DNA from: Mucilaginibacter mallensis
Lineage (GTDB): Bacteria > Bacteroidota > Bacteroidia > Sphingobacteriales > Sphingobacteriaceae
Assembly: GCF_900105165.1 (NCBI RefSeq)
Contig: NZ_LT629740.1
Coordinates: forward strand, 3,968,001 to 4,032,000
Direction of reading: 5' to 3'
DNA length: 64,000 bases
Part shown: one piece after another, positions 46,369-54,491 of the stretch
How the letters are laid out: each line of letters begins with the position of its first letter
How positions within the stretch are numbered: the stretch's first letter is position 1
Notes under the pieces: model-generated
The model's input: the letters and a program-made list of their open reading frames with translations, nothing else
The model's database searches: none
Told to the model about the DNA's origin: nothing
Translations under genes and position numbers: made by a program

Positions 46369-47064
46369 TCAATAAATTTCGCGGCTTTGCTTGTGCTGTT
46401 TTACAATGCTTTTTAACAGTACTTGCAGGATCAGCGCGTTCCAATCCATTGAAAAGCTACAACTTTTATTTTGATGCGGGTTCTCAACATGGTGGATCAT
46501 GAAATACGTGCGGTAATTACTCATAGCTATTTGATGCCATAACAGTTTGTTCCGTTTATCCCAACTAATACCATCAGTGTGGAATTTTACTCCGGCTAAT
46601 TCAAATACCTGCTGTATGCTGTATAGCTCAATATAATAGTTAAGTGTACTGCTGAAGTAATTTTCCCATAGCTGGTTAAATATGGCATACCATAATTTGT
46701 GGTATGCCTCGCGCCTGATGCCGTAAAAGCTGGTAAGTTTTATCAGGAATACGTTATTCTGAAAATCCCTGGTTTCGATAATATATTGCCGGCCAAAGGA
46801 GAATGCATAACCACGCAAAGCCACCACCCTGTACCTGAACGAACAGATATCTTCGGCAGGAATAAAAACAGGCGAACTGAAGCTTAACGGTTTCTCAACC
46901 ATTATACCCTCTGTAGTGAACGTAAGCCTTTTGGCTGTTTTATTTTGAAACAGCGCAGGTATTTCTACAATGCCTGAAACATCCATATTGCAAAATAACA
47001 ATTCTATTTGGGTATTGTTGTTTTGCGATGATAACGTAATTAAAAAATTACGATAGATCCCCAA
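46369..47064 (-). CDS. Hypothetical cytosolic protein (231 aa)
   Basis: No signal peptide or TM helix. The start may be ATG at about 46985 (MDVSGIVEIPALF, about 204 aa) as the first residues of the longer form look random. Visible features are a beta-rich half (KRLTFTTEGIMVEKPLSF, PAEDICSFRYRVVALRGYAF, which could be a PH-like fold) and a Trp/Tyr-rich half (YHKLWYAIFNQLWENYF). No family recognised. It faces the SGNH gene with a 4-bp gap. Confidence 0.55.
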   Translation of the reverse strand: MGIYRNFLITLSSQNNNTQIELLFCNMDVSGIVEIPALFQNKTAKRLTFTTEGIMVEKPLSFSSPVFIPAEDICSFRYRVVALRGYAFSFGRQYIIETRDFQNNVFLIKLTSFYGIRREAYHKLWYAIFNQLWENYFSSTLNYYIELYSIQQVFELAGVKFHTDGISWDKRNKLLWHQIAMSNYRTYFMIHHVENPHQNKSCSFSMDWNALILQVLLKSIVKQHKQSREIY

Positions 47065-47107
47065 AGGACCGGTAAGCTATTATTCTCAGAATAGATTTTT
47101 TATTATT

Positions 47108-47115
47108 TATTTTTG
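47108..47115 (+). promoter_or_regulatory. -7 promoter box (TATTTTTG)
   Basis: An exact TAnnTTTG match ends 7 nt before the ATG at 47123, implying a leaderless or nearly leaderless mRNA. Confidence 0.55.
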
Positions 47116-47122
47116 CAGCACT

Positions 47123-47512
47123 ATGAAAGGACTTCCAGTAAATCTGTTTAAGACGTTTATTTTTTCAACCATATTGGCTATTGCTGCAAACAGCATTTAT
47201 TATGCTTATATACAGCGTAATCTAACACAGGATTACCAGCACGCTGTACCGTTAATTACCGGTGGTACGTTTTTCCTGACCATTATTTTAACCATTATGG
47301 CATCGCCAATGCTGTTCCTGGCTAATATTAATTTCTGGAATATCATATGGGTGAGGTTATTGCTTTATTTTTCAGGTACGATAGTTTTTATTGGGACTGT
47401 TATATTTATGCCATTAAGTATAGCCAATAAATTGTTCGACCTGATTACCGGTGCAATTTTCATCCTGGTTCATTTCTTTTTTTATGCGAGGACGGTTAAA
47501 AAGGCGCGGTAA
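47123..47512 (+). CDS. Four-TM hypothetical membrane protein (129 aa)
   Basis: Four hydrophobic helices can be seen: FKTFIFSTILAIAANSIYYA, VPLITGGTFFLTIILTIMA, LLLYFSGTIVFIGTVIFM and DLITGAIFILVHFFFYA. No charged catalytic residues. The family is unknown. It starts just after a -7 promoter box and is followed by a 500-bp repeat area. Confidence 0.65.
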   Translation: MKGLPVNLFKTFIFSTILAIAANSIYYAYIQRNLTQDYQHAVPLITGGTFFLTIILTIMASPMLFLANINFWNIIWVRLLLYFSGTIVFIGTVIFMPLSIANKLFDLITGAIFILVHFFFYARTVKKAR

Positions 47513-48014
47513 TTGGTGAGAACGCACTCCGTTGACTCACCCGACTACGCTACGCTGGTCGCCCTCTCTTCACCTGCGGTGGAAAGAGGGTAGAAAGTTA
47601 AAAAATATCCCTAACCCTCTTTGCGGCTTGCCGCAGAGAGGTGGTCGAGCGTAACGATGACCGGGTGAGTCGGCGGAGTGCTGCGAAGTTCCGCGTTAGT
47701 GATAGTAGCGGATACCGGCCACTTCGAGAGCCTCAGTGCAGGCCCGTGCCTAAGGCCTGTGCAGTATGAGCGAATAGCACGGGCCGAAGGTAACGCCCAA
47801 ATTGCATAATGTATAACACACCCCTAACCCCTCTCAAGAGGGGAACTATTGCGGAGATTTCTTTTTGCGCGCTCCGCCGACTTATCCCTACTACGCTACG
47901 CTGGCCGACCCTCTCTTCGCTGTGCGGAAAGAGGGTGGAAAATTAAAATTTCACCTACTTAACACCACTACTTTAGGCTTTTTGAAAGATTTAGGGTAAA
48001 CTTGCATCATTATA
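47513..48014. other. 500-bp composite repeat region upstream of purK
   Basis: No gene. It contains forward and inverted copies of the 'cactccgttgactcacccgactacgctacgctggtcgcc' element (47520-47590, inverted 47625-47685, third copy 47873-47935), the GGGCGTT element in reverse (47693-47798) and a 'cccctaacccctctcaagaggggaa' palindrome (47821-47846). The same elements occur at 34.9-35.2 kb. The last 70 bases carry the purK promoter region. Confidence 0.65.
47693..47798 (-). repeat. GGGCGTT...CTAACGC element, copy B (inverted)
   Basis: Read on the minus strand it starts GGGCGTTACCTTCGGCCCGT and ends CTACTATCACTAACGC. Its hairpins (GCACAGGCCTTAGGCACGGG among them) differ in sequence from copy A, but ends and layout are kept, as for a structured element whose stems covary. 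Confidence 0.7.
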
Positions 48015-49154
48015 ATGAAAACATTCTACGGAGATTTAAAACTTGGTATTTTGGGCGGCGGTCAGCTTGGGCGCATGCTGATACAACAGGCTATTAATTA
48101 TAATGTTACCGTTAAGGTGCTCGATCCTGATCGTGAGGCGCCATGCCGTAAATTATGCGATGAATTTGTAGTTGGCTCGTTGGGCGACTATGAAACTGTT
48201 TACAATTTCGGCAAGAAGGTGGACATGCTTACCATCGAGATTGAAAAGGTGAACGTTGAGGCACTGGAGCAGCTCGAAAAAGAAGGCGTATTGGTTTATC
48301 CGCAACCGCGCATCATCAGACTGATACAGGATAAGGGCCTGCAAAAACAATTTTTTAAGGAGAATGATATACCTACGGCTGATTTTCAGGTGATATCATC
48401 AATGGAGCAGTTAAAGGAAAGCCATATCCCATTCCCATATATTCAGAAACTACGCCGCGATGGCTACGATGGCAAGGGTGTTTACAAGGTGGTTGATGAA
48501 TCATACCTTGATAAAGCTTTCACCGAGCCGAGCCTGATTGAGCGCCTGGTTGATTTTGAAAAGGAGATAGCCGTTATTGTTGCCCGTAATGCAAGCGGCG
48601 AGGTAAAAACCTTCCCGATGGTGGAGATGGAATTTAACCCGCAAGCTAATTTGGTGGAGTTCCTGATAGCGCCCTCAACCCTGCCATTTGAGGTACACCA
48701 GGAAGCTGAACTGATTGCCAAACGCATTGCTGAAACACTTAAAATAGTGGGCATACTGGCAGTAGAAATGTTTTTAGATAAAAGCGGCCGCATACTGGTA
48801 AATGAACTGGCCCCACGCCCACATAACAGTGGCCACCAGAGTATTGAGGGTAATGTAGTATCACAGTTTGAGCAACATTTAAGGGCAATATTTGACCAGC
48901 CAATGGGTGATACCGCCTGCCTGAACAATGCCATTATGGTTAACATTTTAGGCGAGCCCGGCTATGAAGGCCCGGCAATTTACCAGGGCATTGAAAAAAT
49001 ATTAAAGCTTGCCGGCGTGTATGTACATTTATATGGCAAAGCCTTAACCAAGCCTTTCCGTAAAATGGGTCACGTTACCATTGTTGATGCCGACAGGGAA
49101 AAAGCGATTGAAAAAGCAAGATTTGTGCAGGAGACGTTGAAGGTGATAAGTTAG
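48015..49154 (+). CDS. purK: N5-carboxyaminoimidazole ribonucleotide synthase PurK (379 aa)
   Basis: An ATP-grasp enzyme that joins bicarbonate to AIR in purine synthesis. The N-terminal KLGILGGGQLGRMLIQQAIN is the PurK signature; the ATP-grasp segments LRRDGYDGKGVYKV, VDFEKEIAVIVARN and VNELAPRPHNSGHQSIEG are intact. Its partner purE lies 434 bp downstream, separated by an inserted mobile-like unit. Length is normal. Confidence 0.95.
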   Translation: MKTFYGDLKLGILGGGQLGRMLIQQAINYNVTVKVLDPDREAPCRKLCDEFVVGSLGDYETVYNFGKKVDMLTIEIEKVNVEALEQLEKEGVLVYPQPRIIRLIQDKGLQKQFFKENDIPTADFQVISSMEQLKESHIPFPYIQKLRRDGYDGKGVYKVVDESYLDKAFTEPSLIERLVDFEKEIAVIVARNASGEVKTFPMVEMEFNPQANLVEFLIAPSTLPFEVHQEAELIAKRIAETLKIVGILAVEMFLDKSGRILVNELAPRPHNSGHQSIEGNVVSQFEQHLRAIFDQPMGDTACLNNAIMVNILGEPGYEGPAIYQGIEKILKLAGVYVHLYGKALTKPFRKMGHVTIVDADREKAIEKARFVQETLKVIS

Positions 49155-49159
49155 TTTAG

Positions 49160-49593
49160 TTCATAGTTGATGGTTCATAGTTCATAGCCGAAAGAATACG
49201 AAATATATGGCCTTTAGATTTGAGGATTTACAAGTTTGGCATAGAGCATTGGCATTAAGCGAACAGATAAACCAATTGACTAAAACTTTTCCCAAAGACG
49301 AAGTTTATGTATTAACTTCACAAATAAAGCGTGCCGCTGATTCGGTTGTATTAAACATTGCTGAAGGATCAACGGGGCAAAGCAAGGCGGTTTTTAAGTT
49401 ATTTCTAACATATTCACTTCGGTCAGCCATAGAAGTTGTGAGTTGTTTATTTATAGCGAAAACAAGAGGCTATTTAAAAGAAGATTTATTTAAACAATTA
49501 TATGATGAATATGAGTCGATTGTTAAAATGATAACAGCACTAAAAAACTCATTTTAACAATCTGGCTATGAACTATGAACCATCAACTATGAA
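49160..49593. mobile_element. 434-bp unit: four-helix-bundle gene flanked by perfect 30-bp inverted repeats
   Basis: The left end (49160-49189) starts TTCATAGTTGATGGTTCATA and ends TTCATAGCC. The right end (49564-49593) is its exact reverse complement over all 30 bases. The only gene inside is the four-helix-bundle CDS at 49207-49557. The unit sits between purK and purE, and its right end supplies the first codons of the annotated purE frame. No transposase is inside, so it would need to move in trans. Confidence 0.7.
49207..49557 (+). CDS. Four-helix-bundle protein, S23/IVP-like (116 aa)
   Basis: It matches the four-helix-bundle family first known from intervening sequences of 23S rRNA genes: FEDLQVWHRALALSEQINQL at the start, LTSQIKRAADSVVLNIAEGS in the middle and YDEYESIVKMITALKNSF at the end. 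Members form ring-shaped pentamers; function is unknown. They are widely scattered in Bacteroidetes genomes. Here the gene is enclosed by 30-bp inverted repeats and splits the purKE pair. Confidence 0.9.
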   Translation: MAFRFEDLQVWHRALALSEQINQLTKTFPKDEVYVLTSQIKRAADSVVLNIAEGSTGQSKAVFKLFLTYSLRSAIEVVSCLFIAKTRGYLKEDLFKQLYDEYESIVKMITALKNSF

Positions 49594-50092
49594 CCAAGGA
49601 TCACCAAAAATAGGAATCATCATGGGTAGCAAATCAGATCTGCATATTATGCAGGATGCTGCCGATGTTTTAAAGGAACTGGGTGTTAATTACGAGATCA
49701 CCGTTGTATCGGCACATCGCACACCCGACCGTATGTTCAGCTACGCCCGTGCCGCTGCTGATCGTGGTATAAAAGTTATTATTGCCGGTGCCGGTGGTGC
49801 TGCGCATTTGCCGGGCATGGTGGCTTCATTAACACATCTGCCTGTTATTGGTGTGCCGGTAAAATCAAGCAACTCCATTGATGGCTGGGACTCTATCCTA
49901 TCCATATTACAAATGCCAAATGGCATCCCTGTAGCTACCGTTGCCCTAAATGCCGCGAAAAACGCAGGTATTTTAGCTGCGCAGATACTATCCACAGCAG
50001 ATGAATTCCTGGTTCAAAAGCTCATCACTTTTAAGGAAGAACTGAAGAAAAAAGTAGAGGAATCGGCAGAAGAAATGAGTCGGGAGTCATAA
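49589..50092 (+). CDS. purE: N5-CAIR mutase PurE (167 aa)
   Basis: It converts N5-CAIR to CAIR in purine synthesis. Motifs: IGIIMGSKSDLHIMQDAA, VVSAHRTPDRMFSYA, VIIAGAGGAAHLPGMVASLT and IPVATVALNAAKNAGILAA. I prefer ATG 49589 (MNQGSPKIGIIMGSK); the longer start at 49568 adds MNYEPST, which is encoded by the inverted repeat of the mobile-like unit. Both candidate starts lie in that repeat, so the insertion has replaced the native upstream region. Confidence 0.93.
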   Translation: MNQGSPKIGIIMGSKSDLHIMQDAADVLKELGVNYEITVVSAHRTPDRMFSYARAAADRGIKVIIAGAGGAAHLPGMVASLTHLPVIGVPVKSSNSIDGWDSILSILQMPNGIPVATVALNAAKNAGILAAQILSTADEFLVQKLITFKEELKKKVEESAEEMSRES

Positions 50093-50186
50093 TTATGAAG
50101 TCGTGAGTCAGAAGTTCTAAGCCTGAAGTCAATATACGACTTTGCACCAATGAACTAAGGAACCAATGAACAAGTGAACCAATAAA

Positions 50187-50750
50187 CTAATTAAGCGCCG
50201 GATTTTCAGGAAAATTGGCTATGTGTGCGTAGCGCTGACCTAAGCCTATTACCACATCTTTCCATAGGTTCTCCTCATCATGGGTAAAAAGTATATCCAG
50301 GCTGATCTTATCAGTCACTATCCAGGTATTTTCACGCAGTTCCTCTTCTAACTGGCCTGCGGTCCAGCCGGAGTAGCCGGTGAAAAATTTGATCTCATCC
50401 TCATTCAGCTGGTAATTGGTTATCAGTTCTTTTACCGTTTCATAGTCACCGCCCCAAAATACACCATCTGCTATTTGGATACCTCCGGGTATTTTATCGG
50501 GGCAGTGGTGTATAAAATGTAAAGTGTTATTACCCACCGGTCCGCCTATATAAACGGGCATTTCTGAGTAGGATATCTCAGGCAAAATATCACCCAGCAA
50601 ATATTCGCTTTGGTGATTTAAAACAAAGCCCGCTGCACCCGCGTCAGAATACTCGGTTAAAACAATAACCGAACGTTTAAAATTCGGATCCATCATAAAA
50701 GGCTCCGAAATTAATAAATGACCTATGGCCGCTGAAATTGGACTAAGCAT
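50187..50750 (-). CDS. YqgE/AlgH family protein (187 aa)
   Basis: It has the family pattern GHLLISEPFMMDPNFKRSVI, AAGFVLNHQSEYLLGDILPE, MPVYIGGPVGNNTLHFIHHC and GYSGWTAGQLEEELRENTW. Members are conserved cytosolic proteins of unknown biochemical role, with links to transcriptional regulation (AlgH in Pseudomonas). Length is normal. It is divergent from pdxH. Confidence 0.9.
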   Translation of the reverse strand: MLSPISAAIGHLLISEPFMMDPNFKRSVIVLTEYSDAGAAGFVLNHQSEYLLGDILPEISYSEMPVYIGGPVGNNTLHFIHHCPDKIPGGIQIADGVFWGGDYETVKELITNYQLNEDEIKFFTGYSGWTAGQLEEELRENTWIVTDKISLDILFTHDEENLWKDVVIGLGQRYAHIANFPENPALN

Positions 50751-50848
50751 GGCGCTAATATTTATTCTCTATAACAAACATCATAAAAATAAGTTCATTT
50801 TAGCAAAAAATGAACTATAATTTACATATGTACGGTATAATTAATTAG

Positions 50849-50856
50849 TAAGTTTG
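50849..50856 (+). promoter_or_regulatory. -7 promoter box (TAAGTTTG)
   Basis: An exact TAnnTTTG box ends 5 nt before ATG 50862 of pdxH, so the mRNA is predicted to be leaderless. Confidence 0.55.
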
Positions 50857-50861
50857 CATTA

Positions 50862-51509
50862 ATGGATCAAAAAGAGTTACAAAACCTGCGGCAGGATTAC
50901 AGCGCCGCCACTTTATCTGAAGCCTCAACCAAGGATAATCCGATAAAGCAGTTTGAATTATGGTTTCATGAAGCTGTAGCATCGCAGCAGCATGAGCCAA
51001 ACGCCATGACACTTGCTACCGCTACACACGACGGCCGCCCATCAGCCCGTATAGTATTATTAAAAGGCTTTAGTAACGATGGCTTTACCTTTTATACCAA
51101 TTACCTGAGCCGCAAAGGCAAGGAGATTACCAAAAATCCACTAGGTTCCCTGGTGTTTTTTTGGGGTGAACTGGAACGCCAGGTACGCATTGAGGGCACT
51201 ATTGAAAAGCTAAGCAAAGAGGAATCTGAAAGATATTTTAAAGTACGGCCAAAACAGAGCCAGCTAGGTGCAGTAGCATCGCCGCAAAGTCAGGAGATCC
51301 CTGACCGTACACAGCTTGAAAAGAAAATGGAAGAACTGGAAGCAGAATATGCCGATAAGGATGTTCCAAAGCCATCGCATTGGGGTGGTTATGTTTTAAA
51401 GCCACGCATAATAGAATTCTGGCAGGGTCGCCCCAGTCGTTTGCATGACCGTATAGTTTACAAAAAGATTGATAACAAAACCTGGAAAAAAGTCCGTTTG
51501 GCGCCATGA
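50862..51509 (+). CDS. pdxH: Pyridoxamine 5'-phosphate oxidase PdxH (215 aa)
   Basis: An FMN enzyme that oxidises PNP or PMP to pyridoxal phosphate. Motifs: EPNAMTLATATHDGRPSARI, FTFYTNYLSRKGKEITKNP, VRIEGTIEKLSKEESERYF and the C-terminal EFWQGRPSRLHDRIVYKK and WKKVRLAP. Length is normal. Its last codons overlap the nuoC start by 4 bases (ATGA), so the two are cotranslated. Confidence 0.96.
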   Translation: MDQKELQNLRQDYSAATLSEASTKDNPIKQFELWFHEAVASQQHEPNAMTLATATHDGRPSARIVLLKGFSNDGFTFYTNYLSRKGKEITKNPLGSLVFFWGELERQVRIEGTIEKLSKEESERYFKVRPKQSQLGAVASPQSQEIPDRTQLEKKMEELEAEYADKDVPKPSHWGGYVLKPRIIEFWQGRPSRLHDRIVYKKIDNKTWKKVRLAP

Positions 51510-52003
51510 TTTTTGAAGATATTAAACTATTGCTTACTGAAAAATTTGGCACTGAGGTTATAGTTGGCGAGGAAACTACCGGTTTGCAGCCAGCCCTACT
51601 TATTACGCCTGATAAAATAGCGGAAGTTTGCCTTGAGTTAAGAAATAATCCCAAAACGTATTTTGATTTCCTATCATGCCTTACCGGTGTGGATTATGGC
51701 GCAGAGGCTAACCGCTTTGGCGTAGTTTATCATTTGGCATCTATCCCCTACAAAACACAGCTAACTTTAAAAATAAGTAAGGAGAACGACAGGAACGAGG
51801 AAAATTTGCCATCGTTCCCAAGTGTGGTACCGGTTTATAAAACAGCCGACTGGCATGAGCGTGAAGCTTATGATATGGTAGGGATATTTTTTGAGGAGCA
51901 CCCTGATCTAAGGCGTATTTTATTGCCGGATGATTGGGAAGGATTCCCGCTAAGGAAAGATTATAAAACGGCAGAGTATTATAAAGGGATTAAAATAGAT
52001 TGA
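51506..52003 (+). CDS. nuoC: NADH-quinone oxidoreductase subunit C (165 aa)
   Basis: The 30-kDa subunit of complex I. The signature DWHEREAYDMVGIFFEEHPD followed by RRILLPDDWEGFPLRKDY is exact. It lies in the peripheral arm next to NuoD. The start ATG 51506 overlaps the pdxH stop. No nuoA or nuoB upstream. Confidence 0.95.
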   Translation: MIFEDIKLLLTEKFGTEVIVGEETTGLQPALLITPDKIAEVCLELRNNPKTYFDFLSCLTGVDYGAEANRFGVVYHLASIPYKTQLTLKISKENDRNEENLPSFPSVVPVYKTADWHEREAYDMVGIFFEEHPDLRRILLPDDWEGFPLRKDYKTAEYYKGIKID

Positions 52004-52040
52004 TTTGATCAAAGCGTCATTGTAGAAAACGGTAATAAAA

Positions 52041-52118
52041 GGGTGTCATGCTGAGGCACTCGAAGCATGCGGGCAAAGGCCTTTACGCTCATACTTCGAG
52101 TACCTCAGTATGACACCC
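52041..52118. repeat. REP-type inverted repeat between nuoC and nuoD
   Basis: The arms GGGTGTCATGCTGAGGCACT(CGAAGCAT) and (ATACTTCGAG)TACCTCAGTATGACACCC form a hairpin of nearly 30 bp with a GGGCAAAGGCCTTTACGCTC centre. The same family is at 58386-58449 and 61816-61890. Confidence 0.85.
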
Positions 52119-52138
52119 ACGCTCAATAACATTATAAA

Positions 52139-53320
52139 GTGAACGAAGCTTTAGAAACATATAACAAAAAAATTGCCGCGGCGGCCGTTGAAGACATGGT
52201 GTTGAACATGGGGCCACAGCACCCATCAACCCATGGCGTTTTACGGCTGGAGCTGATCACCGATGGTGAAATAGTTAAGGAGGTGATACCGCACATTGGT
52301 TACCTGCACCGCTGTTTTGAAAAACATGCTGAATCACTCACCTATCAGCAAACCATTCCGTTTACCGACAGGATGGATTACCTGGCATCAATGAATAACA
52401 GTCATGCCTTTGTGATGGGTGTTGAGCGTATGCTGGGTATTGATAAGGATATCCCCAAACGGATTGAATACATCCGCGTACTGGTTTGCGAGCTGAACCG
52501 CATTGCCTCACACCTGATTGCTATCGGCACTTATGGTATTGATATTGGCGCTTTTACGCCTTTCTTGTGGTGCTTTAGGGATAGGGAGCATATAATGGGC
52601 ATGCTGGAGTGGGCATCGGGCTCGCGCATGTTATATAACTATATTTGGGTAGGTGGCTTATTTTACGACCTGCCTGTTGGTTTTGAAGAACGCTGCCGCG
52701 AGTTTGTTGACTATTTTAAGCCCAAAATGGTTGAGCTGAATCAATTATTAACCGATAATCAGGTATTTATTAGTCGCACGGCCAATGTAGGCGTATTGCC
52801 GCTTGATGTGGCTATTAACTATGGCTGCTCCGGCCCTATGTTGCGTGGCTCGGGATTGAAATGGGACTTGAGGCGTATTGACGGCTACTCTGCTTATCCT
52901 GAACTGGAATTTGATATCCCGGTAGGAAAAGGTGAAATGGGGACTGTTGGCGATTGCTGGGACAGGTATAAAGTACGTGTTGATGAGATAGAGCAGTCGT
53001 TAAAAATGATTGAGCAATGCCTCGACCGCCTGCAGAATGAACTGAAACGCACCCCGGATTTTGATCCGCGGGCTAAGCTGCCCCGCAAAACCATACCAAA
53101 GGCACAGGATTATTATGTACGCTGCGAAGGTGCCAAAGGTGAGCTGGGTTTTTATTTTATGGCCGATGGAAAATCAGAGATCCCTACCCGTGTAAAATCA
53201 CGCGGACCAAGTTTCAACAACTTATCCGTATTGCCGGAGTTAGCCAAAGGCGTTATGATAGCCGACCTGATAGCTATTGTAGGCTCTATAGATTTTGTAT
53301 TAGGCGAGGTTGACCGCTAA
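52139..53320 (+). CDS. nuoD: NADH-quinone oxidoreductase subunit D (393 aa)
   Basis: The 49-kDa quinone-site subunit of complex I. Motifs: VLNMGPQHPSTHGVLRLELI, PHIGYLHRCFEKHAE, ELNRIASHLIAIGTYGIDIG and ending IVGSIDFVLGEVDR. The start is GTG 52139; the next ATG (52197) would cut into the conserved N-terminus. It follows nuoC after a 135-bp gap filled by a REP-type hairpin, and no other nuo gene follows. Confidence 0.96.
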   Translation: MNEALETYNKKIAAAAVEDMVLNMGPQHPSTHGVLRLELITDGEIVKEVIPHIGYLHRCFEKHAESLTYQQTIPFTDRMDYLASMNNSHAFVMGVERMLGIDKDIPKRIEYIRVLVCELNRIASHLIAIGTYGIDIGAFTPFLWCFRDREHIMGMLEWASGSRMLYNYIWVGGLFYDLPVGFEERCREFVDYFKPKMVELNQLLTDNQVFISRTANVGVLPLDVAINYGCSGPMLRGSGLKWDLRRIDGYSAYPELEFDIPVGKGEMGTVGDCWDRYKVRVDEIEQSLKMIEQCLDRLQNELKRTPDFDPRAKLPRKTIPKAQDYYVRCEGAKGELGFYFMADGKSEIPTRVKSRGPSFNNLSVLPELAKGVMIADLIAIVGSIDFVLGEVDR

Positions 53321-53384
53321 ATAATATCCAACAAAAAAGACCTCCGTGTGGAAGCCTTTAAACTTATGCAATGAATTTCATTTC

Positions 53385-54479
53385 TTATTTATCATATACC
53401 TTAACCATAAATACGTAGTTCTTCAATTTTTTCAGTTGTTGTACAGAGTTCAAATTGCCTAAAGTATTTTTTGTATTCAGGCTGATCTTTTTGTTTAATG
53501 AATCAGCAGGTATATTTTGAATAGCATTTATTAAGTAGCTTGATTTAATTGCAAAATGCACACCTTCCAATTGTGATTGTTTAGCCTGTACAATGCCTAT
53601 TACATTACCCCTGCCATCCATTAAAGGGCCGCCGCTATTACCCGGGTTAATTGGTACAGATATCTGGTAGTCTAAACTATCGCCATTCAAACCATTGGCT
53701 GCTGTAAGCTTACCATAGCCATAAACAGGGGAATCTTGTGGGAAACCGTAAGTGTAAACGTCTTCAGCCAAATCACTTTCTGATTTTTTGAAAGTATATG
53801 GTATAGCACCCAAGTTTCTGAATGAAGTATCAACTATTTTCAGGATAGCTATATCATTTTGCGGCTCAGTATATAATACTTTGGCTTTAAATGATTTGCC
53901 GACAGCGTTCTGTACATATACAGAATCAGCGCCGTTAACTACATGATAATTTGTGGCGATCAATCCGCCTGATGTTATAGCGAAACCTGTACCCCTAAAC
54001 CTGTCTGTTGCACTTACAACAGTTCTGGTAGCACCTTGCGCAGCCTTTTTATTCAGGGTTTCTGTTTTTTGTTTCAAAATACCAACCTCGCGCCTTAACT
54101 GAATATATTTCGACTCCTGGTTGCTTAAGTTCCCGGTTATAAATAAAGTGCTTAATATGGCAAAAATAGCTATTGACGCAGCTACCGATATTTTTGAATG
54201 ATGATTGCGCCATAACCTTACAATACGCGATGGATGCACGATCAGCTCTTCGGCCAATGTGTGTACATCAATCTCGTCGTGTATAGCATTTAAGCGGGTT
54301 TCTAACGCCAGTCGATCACCGTATTGCTTTAATATCTTAGCAAATTCCTCGTGTTCAGCTATCTTATTATTAATGGCTGTGTCGCCTTTACGAAGCAATT
54401 CAAATTGTTTACGTTCCTGTGGTGTCATTTCACCATTCAGGTACCGTTCAATTTCTTCAAGTAAGTTACTGTCGTTCAT
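53385..54479 (-). CDS. Membrane-tethered trypsin-like (S1C) protease with anti-sigma-like N-terminus (364 aa)
   Basis: A cytosolic N-terminal domain (IERYLNGEMTPQERKQFELL, like the N-termini of Bacteroidetes anti-sigma factors) is followed by one TM helix (about residues 97-115), a coiled-coil (about 122-147) and a periplasmic HtrA-like protease with His179 (ATNYHVV), Asp209 (NDIAILKI) and Ser282 (NPGNSGGPL). No PDZ domain is seen. It lies 12 nt after the sigma factor gene, so it likely controls that sigma factor and senses or processes envelope damage. Whether the N-terminal part binds the sigma factor is inference. Confidence 0.85.
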   Translation of the reverse strand: MNDSNLLEEIERYLNGEMTPQERKQFELLRKGDTAINNKIAEHEEFAKILKQYGDRLALETRLNAIHDEIDVHTLAEELIVHPSRIVRLWRNHHSKISVAASIAIFAILSTLFITGNLSNQESKYIQLRREVGILKQKTETLNKKAAQGATRTVVSATDRFRGTGFAITSGGLIATNYHVVNGADSVYVQNAVGKSFKAKVLYTEPQNDIAILKIVDTSFRNLGAIPYTFKKSESDLAEDVYTYGFPQDSPVYGYGKLTAANGLNGDSLDYQISVPINPGNSGGPLMDGRGNVIGIVQAKQSQLEGVHFAIKSSYLINAIQNIPADSLNKKISLNTKNTLGNLNSVQQLKKLKNYVFMVKVYDK

Positions 54480-54491
54480 CTTCCTATCTCC

